From the NCBI GenBank assembly GCA_900771195.1, contig CAAGMZ010000020.1, positions 1-64,000 on the forward strand: 64,000 nt of DNA, given 5' to 3'. The position numbers were made by a program, and so were the translations under genes. How positions within the stretch are numbered: the stretch's first letter is position 1; each line of letters begins with the position of its first letter. This document shows, piece after piece, positions 34,728 to 43,031 of the stretch. The notes under the pieces were generated by a model. It worked only from the letters and a program-made list of their open reading frames with translations. It was not told the origin of the DNA and did not search any database. The stretch comes from Lachnospiraceae bacterium. GTDB taxonomy: Bacteria; Bacillota; Clostridia; Lachnospirales; Lachnospiraceae.

Positions 34728-34762
34728 AAAAAACTCCTTTCAAAATAAATCCTTCTGCAACA

Positions 34763-35674
34763 TCAGGTAAATTTGTCCAGAAGATGCCTGAAATTCTTGT
34801 TACGGTAGGCCTGAAGTGCCCATATTACAAGCCTGATTACACTAATGCGCCCCTTAAACGGTATGTCGCACTCAAAAACCTTGTTTTCAAAATCCGGAAC
34901 AACCTCAACATTAAGATTGGCCGCAACTGCAACTGTGTAAATAACGCCCACAAGTTCACCGGTCATTGCCGGGTCTCCCGTGCCGAATCTTGTATATATC
35001 CGATGCTTACGTGGAAGAATGTGCTTTAACAGCTTTTTCAAAAGCCCGAACGCAAAACTCAGGCCTTCCCTGTTAGCAGGGTCATTAATCTCTGACGACA
35101 GTCTGTCGCGTTTATCAATAATATTATTGACCATATCGGAGACTTTATTACGGATGTTCCTTAACCTGTCCACGATATTATTATATATGTCTTTCAGCTT
35201 TTTGAAAATACTTTTTTTATCTTCGGACTCCTTTTTGCCCTCTGCGTTTACGGGTAATTCCAGGGTGTGTTGTTCAGGCTGTTTCTCAATGTCCTGCTGT
35301 GCCCCGGTTTCTTCGTATGATTCGCTCCGTTCATCGGCGTCCGCTTCCGTTAAAGGAGCTGCAGGCTCTTTGATTTTTCTTTTCCTGCGTGCAGTTTTGG
35401 ATGGTTTTTCTTCCCCTGATTTCATCCGGTGCCCGAACAATCTTATGGAAAAATCCTTTCGGTCACCGTTAAAATCAAAATGAACAGTAATAATGTGTAG
35501 CAGATATGCGGCTCTTACGGATATGTCCGGTTTGCCGTCAAATCTGATTCTGCCCTTATACCTTATGGGTGACAAAAGAATCCACAGAAGCAGAACTATT
35601 ATCAGTCCGACAACGGAAGCAAGTACGATACCGACTATCTTCAAAATTGTAAGCAATACAGTCAAAAAACTCAT
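34763..35674 (-). CDS. ytfI: YtfI-like DUF2953 membrane protein
   Basis: The 303-residue protein has an N-terminal transmembrane segment (about 8-32), a beta-rich segment, a long charged and low-complexity linker (about 85-190, Glu/Lys-rich) and the DUF2953 domain with TRFGTGDPAMTGELVGVIY (about 225-243). The pairing with ytfJ is kept in spore formers; function unknown. The linker is longer than in the Bacillus protein. Confidence 0.85.
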   Translation of the reverse strand: MSFLTVLLTILKIVGIVLASVVGLIIVLLLWILLSPIRYKGRIRFDGKPDISVRAAYLLHIITVHFDFNGDRKDFSIRLFGHRMKSGEEKPSKTARRKRKIKEPAAPLTEADADERSESYEETGAQQDIEKQPEQHTLELPVNAEGKKESEDKKSIFKKLKDIYNNIVDRLRNIRNKVSDMVNNIIDKRDRLSSEINDPANREGLSFAFGLLKKLLKHILPRKHRIYTRFGTGDPAMTGELVGVIYTVAVAANLNVEVVPDFENKVFECDIPFKGRISVIRLVIWALQAYRNKNFRHLLDKFT

Positions 35675-35678
35675 AAAT

Positions 35679-35993
35679 CTACTGCTTTCTTAAATATTCT
35701 TCAACATTTATGCCGCCGGTGCTGCGATAGATATCATCTACGATAGTGCACACAAGGTCCATAGCCTCACCATACCCGACAGCCACGCCCAGAACCAGAA
35801 ATTCCCTCTTGGCAAAAACAGGCTGTGCAAGCTGTGGTGTTTCATAAATTTCTATCCTGTTATCACGGTCGGTTGCCGATACCACAAGATACACTGACGG
35901 AATCCATCTTTTGTGCTTCATTGCCCTTGTAAGCCTCTTGGAATCAAGCTGCGCCTTGGGCCCGTAGAAAATAACCCTGTTCCATTTCATCAT
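35679..35993 (-). CDS. Uncharacterised 104-residue protein
   Basis: No family is recognised. The product has a compact mixed alpha/beta look with KRWIPSVYLVVSATDRDNRIEIYETPQL (about 28-55) and FLVLGVAVGYGEAMDLVCTIVDDIY (about 65-89), without signal or membrane segments. Its ATG overlaps the stop of the larger upstream gene as ATGATGA, so the two are surely translated together. It is followed at four bases by ytfI. Confidence 0.82.
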   Translation of the reverse strand: MMKWNRVIFYGPKAQLDSKRLTRAMKHKRWIPSVYLVVSATDRDNRIEIYETPQLAQPVFAKREFLVLGVAVGYGEAMDLVCTIVDDIYRSTGGINVEEYLRKQ

Positions 35994-37393
35994 TTATCAC
36001 CGGACATCATCATTCTGACAAGCGACATGCATGCCTGCTGTTCAGCCTCATCACTGCACTGGTTAATTGCAACATGTATATACTCCTGAAATTCATCCAG
36101 GTTATTGAAAAATACCGGAAGATTACATATTACGGATGCCATCACGGCACGCCTGTACTGTCTTGACATGCCTTCAAAGGCATTGGCAAATTCCTCTGTC
36201 ACTTCCTTTGCCGCGCGCCTTGTGTACTCTTCTCCGGCAACATCACTGCCCTCGTTGTCACCCAGACCCGCAAACACGCTTGATGAACGGAGAATGCTGA
36301 TTTTGCGCAAATCGTCAAAACGCTTCTGAAGACCCTGAGAAGCAATTTCATCCCTGTTCACGTCCGCTATTTCATCGTAAGTACTCTCAGGCGCGGAAAT
36401 CCTTCGTCCAAGCTCCTCCTGAAGCCCCTCGTATTCGGTAAATCCCATTGCCGCCCCGGTATCCGGCTCAACATCTTTTTCAATGGCTTCATAGGCTGTC
36501 CTGATAAGCTCCGTAACACCCGCAACCTCATCGTCAGCATTTTCGCATTCGCCCGCAAGAATCATGGCATATACGTCATTGACACATTCCGTCAGCATCA
36601 CACACCAGTCAGCACACTGCTCCACAAGCTGTGTACCCTCGTCAAGCAGGCTCCTCAGTCTGTTGAATTCTTCCCCGGTAATATTGTCATAATCCGCATC
36701 CCTGAGTACTGAATTAATTTCACTCAGACGCCCGAATTCTTCATTTTCCATATTATCCGGTCTGTAAAGAAGACCTGATGTCCTGATCATATAAGTAAAA
36801 TCATCAACTGCGGACCTGTCGCTGGTCTTGTATACGCTGTAAGAATTGTCTATTATGTCAAAAAACTTGTTTTTTGAAAGTCTCATTGGAAGCTGTCCCA
36901 CAAGCTGACATATCTTCATGTTCACTACTGTATTATCGTTTTCACTTACAAGATAGCGTTCAATGTCTTTTTCAAAATCCCCACCGTAAAAATAGCCCTT
37001 ATCAAACTCAGGCTCCTTAAATCTGTACTCAACACGGTTAAGCATGTACTCATAAACCTGGAACCTGTCAGTATATGCGGTAGCTGCCTCCATGACCGAT
37101 ACAAGAGTTTTTCTGAGTTCATCTATCTTTTTCTCTGCCTCAGAATCGGACTCATTATCTATGACGCACTTTTTAATAAGCTGCTGCACACTCTTTACGG
37201 TATCCTCGGCAAGCCTGTTGTAGCTTTGTATCTGCTCCGCATAAATTTCCGCAAAAGTAAAGTAATTCATGGAAAGCCTGAGTCTTGCCGCCCTTTTATA
37301 AAGTTCAGCCAGACCGTCAGCATAGACAGAGAGGTTTTCCTTTGCCCTTTTCCCTTTTAACAGTTCATTAACTGCCGTAGTAAGTTCAGCCAT
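35990..37393 (-). CDS. Uncharacterised 467-residue acidic helical protein
   Basis: No family is recognised. The soluble protein is acidic and mainly helical, without signal peptide, membrane segment or nucleotide-binding motif. Residues 1-120 look like a coiled or bundled helical region, the middle (about 290-400) is rich in Glu/Asp, and the C-terminus has a hydrophobic helix-rich segment (RAVMASVICNLPVFFNNLDEF). AGGAGG precedes the ATG. It lies 11 bases after lysA and overlaps the 104-residue gene, suggesting one complex or pathway with that gene. Confidence 0.85.
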   Translation of the reverse strand: MAELTTAVNELLKGKRAKENLSVYADGLAELYKRAARLRLSMNYFTFAEIYAEQIQSYNRLAEDTVKSVQQLIKKCVIDNESDSEAEKKIDELRKTLVSVMEAATAYTDRFQVYEYMLNRVEYRFKEPEFDKGYFYGGDFEKDIERYLVSENDNTVVNMKICQLVGQLPMRLSKNKFFDIIDNSYSVYKTSDRSAVDDFTYMIRTSGLLYRPDNMENEEFGRLSEINSVLRDADYDNITGEEFNRLRSLLDEGTQLVEQCADWCVMLTECVNDVYAMILAGECENADDEVAGVTELIRTAYEAIEKDVEPDTGAAMGFTEYEGLQEELGRRISAPESTYDEIADVNRDEIASQGLQKRFDDLRKISILRSSSVFAGLGDNEGSDVAGEEYTRRAAKEVTEEFANAFEGMSRQYRRAVMASVICNLPVFFNNLDEFQEYIHVAINQCSDEAEQQACMSLVRMMMSGDK

Positions 37394-37404
37394 TGTAAGC
37401 CTCC

Positions 37405-38676
37405 TTATTTTTCCAGAATGGAATCAAGTATGTCAAAACAGTCAAATGTCCTGAAATAATCCTGCGGTGTCTCCGCACGTCTGATAAGCTTAAAGCTTCC
37501 GTCCTCTTTAAGAAGAATTTCGGCAGAACGAAGCTTTCCGTTATAATTGTATCCCATCGAGAAACCATGGGCACCGGCATCATGTATGAAAAGGTAATCT
37601 CCCATGTCAATCTTCGGAAGCATTCTGTCTATCGCAAATTTATCATTGTTCTCGCAAAGTGAACCGGTAACATCATACTTATGGTCACAGGGCTCATTTT
37701 CCTTGCCGAGAACTGTAATGTGGTGGTAAGCTCCGTACATTGCAGGTCTCATAAGATTGCAGGCGCAGGCATCGCAGCCGATGTACTCCTTGTATGTGTG
37801 CTTCTCATGGGTGGCCTGTGTGACAAGTCCGCCGTAAGGTCCCATCATGAATCTTCCCATTTCGGTATATATTGCCACATCTCCCATGCCATGTGCCGTA
37901 AGCACCTCGTCATAAACCTTATGGACACCCTCACCTATCTTCAGGATGTCATTGGGCTCCTGATCCGGCTTGTAGGGGATTCCGACTCCGCCGGAAAGAT
38001 TGATGAACTTAATATCACATCCGGTCTTGTCTCTTATCTCTACGGCAAGTTCAAAAAGAATTCTGGCAAGTTCGGGATAATAATCGTTGGTCACGGTGTT
38101 GCTTGCAAGGAACGAATGGATTCCGAATCTTTTTGCACCTTTGGCTTTGAGAATTTTGAAGCCTTCAATTATCTGTTCCTTGGTAAAGCCGTATTTGGCA
38201 TCTCCCGGATTATCCATGATTGAATTGGCAATCCGGAAATATCCTCCCGGATTAAAGCGGCAGCTTATTGTCTCAGGTATTCCCACAAGCTTATCCAGAA
38301 TCTCAATATGCGTAAAATCATCAAGATTGATTGTTGCACCTATTTTACTTGCATACTCAAATTCTTCAGGCGGTGTATCATTGGATGAAAACATGATGTC
38401 CTCTCCCTTACAGCCGATTGCACTGCTTAACATAAGCTCTGTCATCGAAGAGCAGTCAACACCGCATCCGTATTCGCGGAGAATATTTATGAGAAACGGA
38501 TTAGGCGTAGCCTTAACCGCAAAATACTCCTTAAATCCCTTGTTCCATGCAAATGCCTTCTTAACTCTCTCGGCATTCTCACGTATTCCTTTTTCATCAT
38601 AAATATGAAACGGCGTGGGATACTGCTTAACGATTTCCTCAATCTTCTCTTTGGTTACAAAAGGTTTCTTTTCCAT
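37405..38676 (-). CDS. lysA: Diaminopimelate decarboxylase
   Basis: LysA decarboxylates meso-diaminopimelate to lysine with PLP. The 423-residue protein has the PLP lysine region EYFAVKATPNPF (about 40-51), HSFLASN, LSGGVGIPY and the substrate-loop cysteine in GSLCENND. The ATG at 38676 follows AGAGGA; nine codons upstream lies another ATG without ribosome site. It follows cinA by 37 bases. A related decarboxylase of carboxynorspermidine type is less likely given its length and motifs. Confidence 0.9.
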   Translation of the reverse strand: MEKKPFVTKEKIEEIVKQYPTPFHIYDEKGIRENAERVKKAFAWNKGFKEYFAVKATPNPFLINILREYGCGVDCSSMTELMLSSAIGCKGEDIMFSSNDTPPEEFEYASKIGATINLDDFTHIEILDKLVGIPETISCRFNPGGYFRIANSIMDNPGDAKYGFTKEQIIEGFKILKAKGAKRFGIHSFLASNTVTNDYYPELARILFELAVEIRDKTGCDIKFINLSGGVGIPYKPDQEPNDILKIGEGVHKVYDEVLTAHGMGDVAIYTEMGRFMMGPYGGLVTQATHEKHTYKEYIGCDACACNLMRPAMYGAYHHITVLGKENEPCDHKYDVTGSLCENNDKFAIDRMLPKIDMGDYLFIHDAGAHGFSMGYNYNGKLRSAEILLKEDGSFKLIRRAETPQDYFRTFDCFDILDSILEK

Positions 38677-38713
38677 TTTCTGCTGTCCTCTTCTCTCTGT
38701 CATATTGTAAAGT

Positions 38714-39955
38714 TTATTTATATGCTGCCAAAACAGCTGTCCTTACCATATCAAGGGCTTTTACCGCCGCACTTTCGCGGATTTTGGCGCGGTCACCGGT
38801 AAAATTATATTTTTCAACTATTACCTTATCGCGCACCGAACATGCAATAAAGACAAGTCCCTTGGGCTCTTCCCTTGTGTCATCGGGGCCCGCATAACCC
38901 GTAATTGCAACCGAAACATCCGAATCAGCCGCAAACAGGCATCCCTTTGCCATTTCCTTGGCAACCTCCCTGCTGACTGCCGAATATTTTTTGAGCGTAT
39001 CACGGTTAACTCCAAGGATTTTTCTTTTGGCTTTGTTGGAATATGTAATAAAGCCGTGTGTAAATACCTCAGATGCGCCGGGAACATTTACAAGCTTAGC
39101 TGACACCAGTCCGCCCGTGCATGACTCGGCAGTTGATATTTTAAGGTTGTATTTTCTAAGGAGTGCTATCACGGCATTCTCAATATCATCATCCTCATCA
39201 GTACTGTAAACAGCGTCGCCGAGCCTGCTCTTTATCTCTTTGACAACAGGCTTCACAAGCTCTTTGGCTTTCTCGGAAGTCTTAGCCCTTGCGGTCACAC
39301 GCACTTCGCTCCTGCCAACCTTGGCGTATGTGGCAAGCGTAGGATTGCCCTGGCTGTCTATAAGATCAAGAAGCTTCGTCTCAAGAAGGCTTTCACCTAT
39401 ACCGCATTCCTTAACCGTAACCGAATAAATACTCTCACCCGATTTTCCGGCAAGATAAGGCATTACCTGCTTATCAAACATCGGAACCAGCTCTCCCGGA
39501 GGCCCGGGCAAAAGTACTGTCACACGCCCGTTAATATCAATTATTAAGCCCGGTGCTGTTCCGTTATCGTTATAAAGGACCTTGGCCTTTTCGGGAACCA
39601 TGGCCTGCTTGTAGTTATTGTCCGTTGGTGTGTGTCCGTTCTTTGCAAGGATATCCTCCATATTCTTTCTTGCTTTTTTATCCTCTTTAAGCTTAATTCC
39701 AAGAACTTTGCACACTGTTTCCTTGGTCAGGTCATCCTCTGTAGGGCCAAGTCCTCCGCTGAGAATAATGATATCCGAACGGCCAAGTGCCTCCTCATAC
39801 ACCCGTGAAAGCCTGCCGTCATTGTCCCCCACAACAGTCTGCGTATACATGGAAAGTCCAAGCTGTGCGCACTTCTTCGAAAGATATGCGGCATTTGTGT
39901 TCACTATGCTGCCCAGAAGAATTTCAGTTCCCACACAAATAATCTCAACAGTCAT
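38714..39955 (-). CDS. cinA: CinA family protein, competence/damage-inducible
   Basis: The 413-residue protein has an N-terminal MoaB-like nucleotide-binding domain (1-170; ICVGTEILLG, SGGLGPTEDDLT) and a C-terminal NMN amidohydrolase domain (about 250-413; TAESCTGGL, VPGASEVFTHGFITYSN). It likely acts in NAD recycling. GGAGG lies five bases ahead of the ATG at 39955. The order rimO-pgsA-cinA is like Bacillus, but recA does not follow. Confidence 0.95.
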   Translation of the reverse strand: MTVEIICVGTEILLGSIVNTNAAYLSKKCAQLGLSMYTQTVVGDNDGRLSRVYEEALGRSDIIILSGGLGPTEDDLTKETVCKVLGIKLKEDKKARKNMEDILAKNGHTPTDNNYKQAMVPEKAKVLYNDNGTAPGLIIDINGRVTVLLPGPPGELVPMFDKQVMPYLAGKSGESIYSVTVKECGIGESLLETKLLDLIDSQGNPTLATYAKVGRSEVRVTARAKTSEKAKELVKPVVKEIKSRLGDAVYSTDEDDDIENAVIALLRKYNLKISTAESCTGGLVSAKLVNVPGASEVFTHGFITYSNKAKRKILGVNRDTLKKYSAVSREVAKEMAKGCLFAADSDVSVAITGYAGPDDTREEPKGLVFIACSVRDKVIVEKYNFTGDRAKIRESAAVKALDMVRTAVLAAYK

Positions 39956-39969
39956 AAGCTCCTCCAAAA

Positions 39970-40509
39970 TCATTTATCAGCAATAAGCTTTCTGTTTCTT
40001 ATCAGATAATCCAAAAGCGAAATGACAGACAGCGCAAGCGATGCATATATGAGCACCTGCTCTGTCACGTTAACCGCCGCATAATCCAAATCGATTATGA
40101 GAAAACAGCACATAATCATCTGAAAAGCGGTCTTGAATTTCCCCCATATTCCTGCAGCAAGAACAACGCCTGCATCTGAAGCAACAAGCCTGAAGCCGCT
40201 TATAATAAATTCCCTCGCAATGAAAATAACCACTATCCATGCAGGAAGCCTTCCAAGCTGCACAAACAGAATAAAAGCAGAGCTTACAAGAAGCTTGTCT
40301 GCAATAGGGTCCATAAATTTGCCGAAATTGGTGACAAGGTTGCGCTTTCTGGCTATTTTGCCGTCAAGCATATCCGTAAGGCTTGCCACGACAAAGATTC
40401 CGAGTGCAATATATTCACCGGCCGCACCCGCAAAATCAGTAAGCATGAACACCATAAAAAACGGAATAAGAATAACTCTGAAAACTGTAAGCTTATTAGG
40501 TAAATTCAT
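39970..40509 (-). CDS. pgsA: Phosphatidylglycerophosphate synthase
   Basis: PgsA joins CDP-diacylglycerol and glycerol 3-phosphate in the membrane to start phosphatidylglycerol synthesis. The 179-residue protein has several transmembrane helices and the full CDP-alcohol transferase motif DxxDGxxAR-x8-GxxxDxxxD, from about residue 43. Its ATG overlaps the rimO stop by one base. Confidence 0.96.
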   Translation of the reverse strand: MNLPNKLTVFRVILIPFFMVFMLTDFAGAAGEYIALGIFVVASLTDMLDGKIARKRNLVTNFGKFMDPIADKLLVSSAFILFVQLGRLPAWIVVIFIAREFIISGFRLVASDAGVVLAAGIWGKFKTAFQMIMCCFLIIDLDYAAVNVTEQVLIYASLALSVISLLDYLIRNRKLIADK

Positions 40510-41831
40510 CAGTCAAGTTCTCCAATCAAATCATATTCAAGGGCTTTGGTGATTTTTACAAAAGCAAAATCACCGCTCATAAGCTCCTCGTCAGTCTCTA
40601 TGAACACATATCCGTCAACACCCGGAGCATCCATATAGCTTCTGCCCACATAAACATTCTCGTCGGCAGCCTTTCCTTCAATGATGACTTCAAGCCGTTT
40701 TCCCACAAGGCTTTCCGCCTTATCTGCCGAAACCTCCTGTTGAAGCTCCATAAGCTTATCCCTGCGGGTAAGCTTAGTCTCCTCATCTATCTGACCATCC
40801 ATTGACGCAGCAGGTGTATTTTCTTCAGGAGAATAAGTAAACACGCCGAGTCTGTCAAAATCCATCTCATCCACAAAATCAAGGAGTATATCAACGTCTT
40901 CCTCAGTCTCAGATGGAAATCCTGTAATAAGCGTAGTTCTGAGAGCGATATCCGGAATTTCTTCACGAAGCTTTCCGATGATTCTTCTTAAATCGGCATT
41001 GGTGGTACGCCTGCCCATCTTCTTAAGAATTCTGTCAGATGCATGCTGAATCGGCATGTCTATATAATGACATATCTTGGGTTCCGTCTTAAGCGTCTCT
41101 ATAAGTTCATCGGTAATTTCTTCGGGATAACAGTACAATATACGTATCCACTCAATTCCGTCAACCGCACAAAGTCTGTGAAGCAGCTCGGGAAGACGCT
41201 TTTCGCCGTATATATCCTTACCGTATACCGAGGTCTCCTGCGCCACAAGAATAAGCTCCCTGACGCCGCTTCCGGCAAGATACTCTGCCTCTTCCACCAG
41301 CTTTTCCATCGGAGTGCTTCTGTATTTTCCCTTAAAAAGAGGTATGCTGCAGTAGGTACATCTCTTGTCGCAGCCCTCCGCAATCTTAAGGTATGAGTAG
41401 TATCCGCCTGTTGTAATTATTCTTCTGCTGTCAGGACTGCACATCCTGTTGATATCACGGAATTCGTTGTGTCCCTTGTGTGCAAGAACATCATCCACCA
41501 CGTCGCATATGGTGTCAAAAGCCGTAGTTCCCACGACGGCATCAAGCTCCGGGAGCTCCTTCAGGATTTCGTCCTTGTATCTCTCGGCAAGACAGCCTGT
41601 GGCAATGAGAGCTTTAAGCCTGTCTTTCTTATGTTCAGCCATTTCAAGTATTGTATTAATGCTTTCTTCCTTGGCAGATGTGATGAAACCGCATGTGTTA
41701 ATTATGATAACATCGGCATCATTTTCATCGTCGGTGAACTCATATCCCCTGTCTCGGAGCATCCCCATCATAGTCTCCGAATCGACGAGATTTTTATCAC
41801 AGCCAAGTGAAATAAAAAGTATTTTAGTCAT
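40509..41831 (-). CDS. rimO: Ribosomal protein S12 methylthiotransferase
   Basis: RimO is a radical-SAM enzyme that methylthiolates an aspartate of S12. The 440-residue protein has the N-terminal UPF0004 domain with three cluster cysteines (GCDKN, CGFI, TGC), the radical-SAM motif CDKRCTYC (about 154-161) and a C-terminal TRAM domain. A good promoter lies upstream. It heads the run to pgsA, cinA and lysA. Confidence 0.96.
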   Translation of the reverse strand: MTKILFISLGCDKNLVDSETMMGMLRDRGYEFTDDENDADVIIINTCGFITSAKEESINTILEMAEHKKDRLKALIATGCLAERYKDEILKELPELDAVVGTTAFDTICDVVDDVLAHKGHNEFRDINRMCSPDSRRIITTGGYYSYLKIAEGCDKRCTYCSIPLFKGKYRSTPMEKLVEEAEYLAGSGVRELILVAQETSVYGKDIYGEKRLPELLHRLCAVDGIEWIRILYCYPEEITDELIETLKTEPKICHYIDMPIQHASDRILKKMGRRTTNADLRRIIGKLREEIPDIALRTTLITGFPSETEEDVDILLDFVDEMDFDRLGVFTYSPEENTPAASMDGQIDEETKLTRRDKLMELQQEVSADKAESLVGKRLEVIIEGKAADENVYVGRSYMDAPGVDGYVFIETDEELMSGDFAFVKITKALEYDLIGELD

Positions 41832-41855
41832 CTTTTTTCACTCCATACGAAGATA

Positions 41856-41884
41856 ATTATATACGCTTGCAGGATAATTGGCAA
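41856..41884 (-). promoter_or_regulatory. rimO promoter
   Basis: TTGCCA (41879-41884) and TATAAT (41856-41861) have a 17-base spacer, about 25 bases before the rimO start. Confidence 0.8.
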
Positions 41885-41920
41885 CAAAGAAATATGTTTT
41901 CAGCCATTTTCAGCCATTTT

Positions 41921-42445
41921 TCACCTCTGCCAAAGCTCTTTTTTCATAACCACAAATCCGTTTTGGGGCCTGTCATTATATGCATAATAATCATCTGTCC
42001 CGGTAAACCGTTTAACCACTTCGGGTATTCCGTTATTCCACACCTTGTACTGCACGGGAACATAGCCGCATTCCATGTAGAACTTCTCCACATATCCTCC
42101 GGCAGAACCTACGGAAACTTCATCGGCCCCATACTCCACAGCTGCTGCCTCAAAATGCTTCAAAAGGAGCTTTCCCAAGCCTCTTCCCTGATATTCTGTC
42201 CTGATTGCTATTCCGTCCAGCATAAAAGAATCGTCTTCCGGAAATTTGTGTTTTCTCGACCAACCATAGACCACACCGCATATTTTTCCCGCTGACGTAA
42301 GCGCAATGAATGCCTTGGGATAAATTATGGCGTATCCGGCCATGACACCCTGACTGCTGTCCGGAAGATATTCCGACACAAGCGAATAAAAATCATTTTC
42401 ATTATGCCTGTTCAGTATTTCATAAGAAAATTCACTTTTTTTCAT
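41921..42445 (-). CDS. GNAT family N-acetyltransferase
   Basis: The 174-residue single-domain protein has LDGIAIRTEYQGRGLGKLLLKHFEA (about 68-92) with the acetyl-CoA loop and a C-terminal half typical of GNATs (AGGYVEKFYMECGYVP). The substrate is unknown. It lies between a hairpin after the 42541 gene and the rimO promoter, so it may stand alone. The ribosome site is weak. Confidence 0.85.
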   Translation of the reverse strand: MKKSEFSYEILNRHNENDFYSLVSEYLPDSSQGVMAGYAIIYPKAFIALTSAGKICGVVYGWSRKHKFPEDDSFMLDGIAIRTEYQGRGLGKLLLKHFEAAAVEYGADEVSVGSAGGYVEKFYMECGYVPVQYKVWNNGIPEVVKRFTGTDDYYAYNDRPQNGFVVMKKELWQR

Positions 42446-42469
42446 CGTAAAATATGCCCCTATAAAAGC

Positions 42470-42511
42470 ATAAGGATACCGGCTCCGGCATGCGGTGTCA
42501 GGTATCCTTAT
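42470..42511 (-). terminator. Long hairpin after the small membrane protein gene
   Basis: An 11-pair perfect stem (ATAAGGATACC, 42470-42480, with GGTATCCTTAT, 42501-42511) surrounds a 20-base loop that holds its own GC-rich hairpin. T-rich but interrupted bases follow on both strands. Confidence 0.6.
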
Positions 42512-42540
42512 TTTAACATCATAATATTGTATCGAATAAC

Positions 42541-42864
42541 TTATTCTGCTGTTGTTTCTGCTTCTGTACTTGCCTCTGTCTGGTCTGCCCCGGAAGTCTC
42601 TCCGTCCGAAGCCGAAGACTCTCCGTCTGTGCCTGAGGTTGAGTTCTGCATGCTTGATGAAAGATAAGCCTGGAAATATCCGTCACTCCATCCTGTATTA
42701 TAAGCCTTGTCATATGCTTTCTTGTAGGTCACAAGACATGCAAAAACGCCGGCTGCAACAAGGACAACTGCAACAATAAGTGTCGTGATGCGCATTCTCT
42801 TCTTTGTATCGTGAAGTAAATCACCTTTACTCTTTTTCCTTTTATCAACTTTCGCCTGACTCAT
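42541..42864 (-). CDS. Small single-pass membrane protein with Ser/Glu/Thr-rich tail
   Basis: The 107-residue product has a basic N-terminus (KRKKSKGD), one transmembrane segment (about 26-47) and an outer segment YKKAYDKAYNTGWSDGYFQAYLSS followed by a low-complexity tail of Ser, Glu, Thr and Ala. No family is recognised; the repeat AYDKAY/GWSDGY pattern is seen in other small Firmicute membrane proteins. AGGAGG lies five bases ahead of the ATG. Confidence 0.8.
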   Translation of the reverse strand: MSQAKVDKRKKSKGDLLHDTKKRMRITTLIVAVVLVAAGVFACLVTYKKAYDKAYNTGWSDGYFQAYLSSSMQNSTSGTDGESSASDGETSGADQTEASTEAETTAE

Positions 42865-42985
42865 AAAATCCTCCTGTTATAACCATATTTATGGTAAAAA
42901 TTCCATGCCGCAATTTCATAATTTTCCATGCATGCACATAATATAATATATTATTGTGACCGTTTGGTCAAGTACTTAATGCATG

Positions 42986-43018
42986 AAAAAAGAGCTCATC
43001 CCCTCAGGAACGAGCTCT
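42986..43018 (-). terminator. rny terminator
   Basis: AGAGCTC (42991-42997) pairs with GAGCTCT (43012-43018); six T residues follow on the minus strand. Confidence 0.85.
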
Positions 43019-43031
43019 CTGATTACAAACG

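Noticed and set aside
37405..38676. Lysine riboswitch ahead of lysA
   Set aside because: Only 37 bases separate lysA from cinA, far too few for that element.
33761..42994. Repeated 14-mer GCATGAAAAAAGAG at 33761 and 42981
   Set aside because: Both copies are the T-tail side of unrelated terminators and the similarity ends with the A-run and first stem bases; chance likeness is sufficient.
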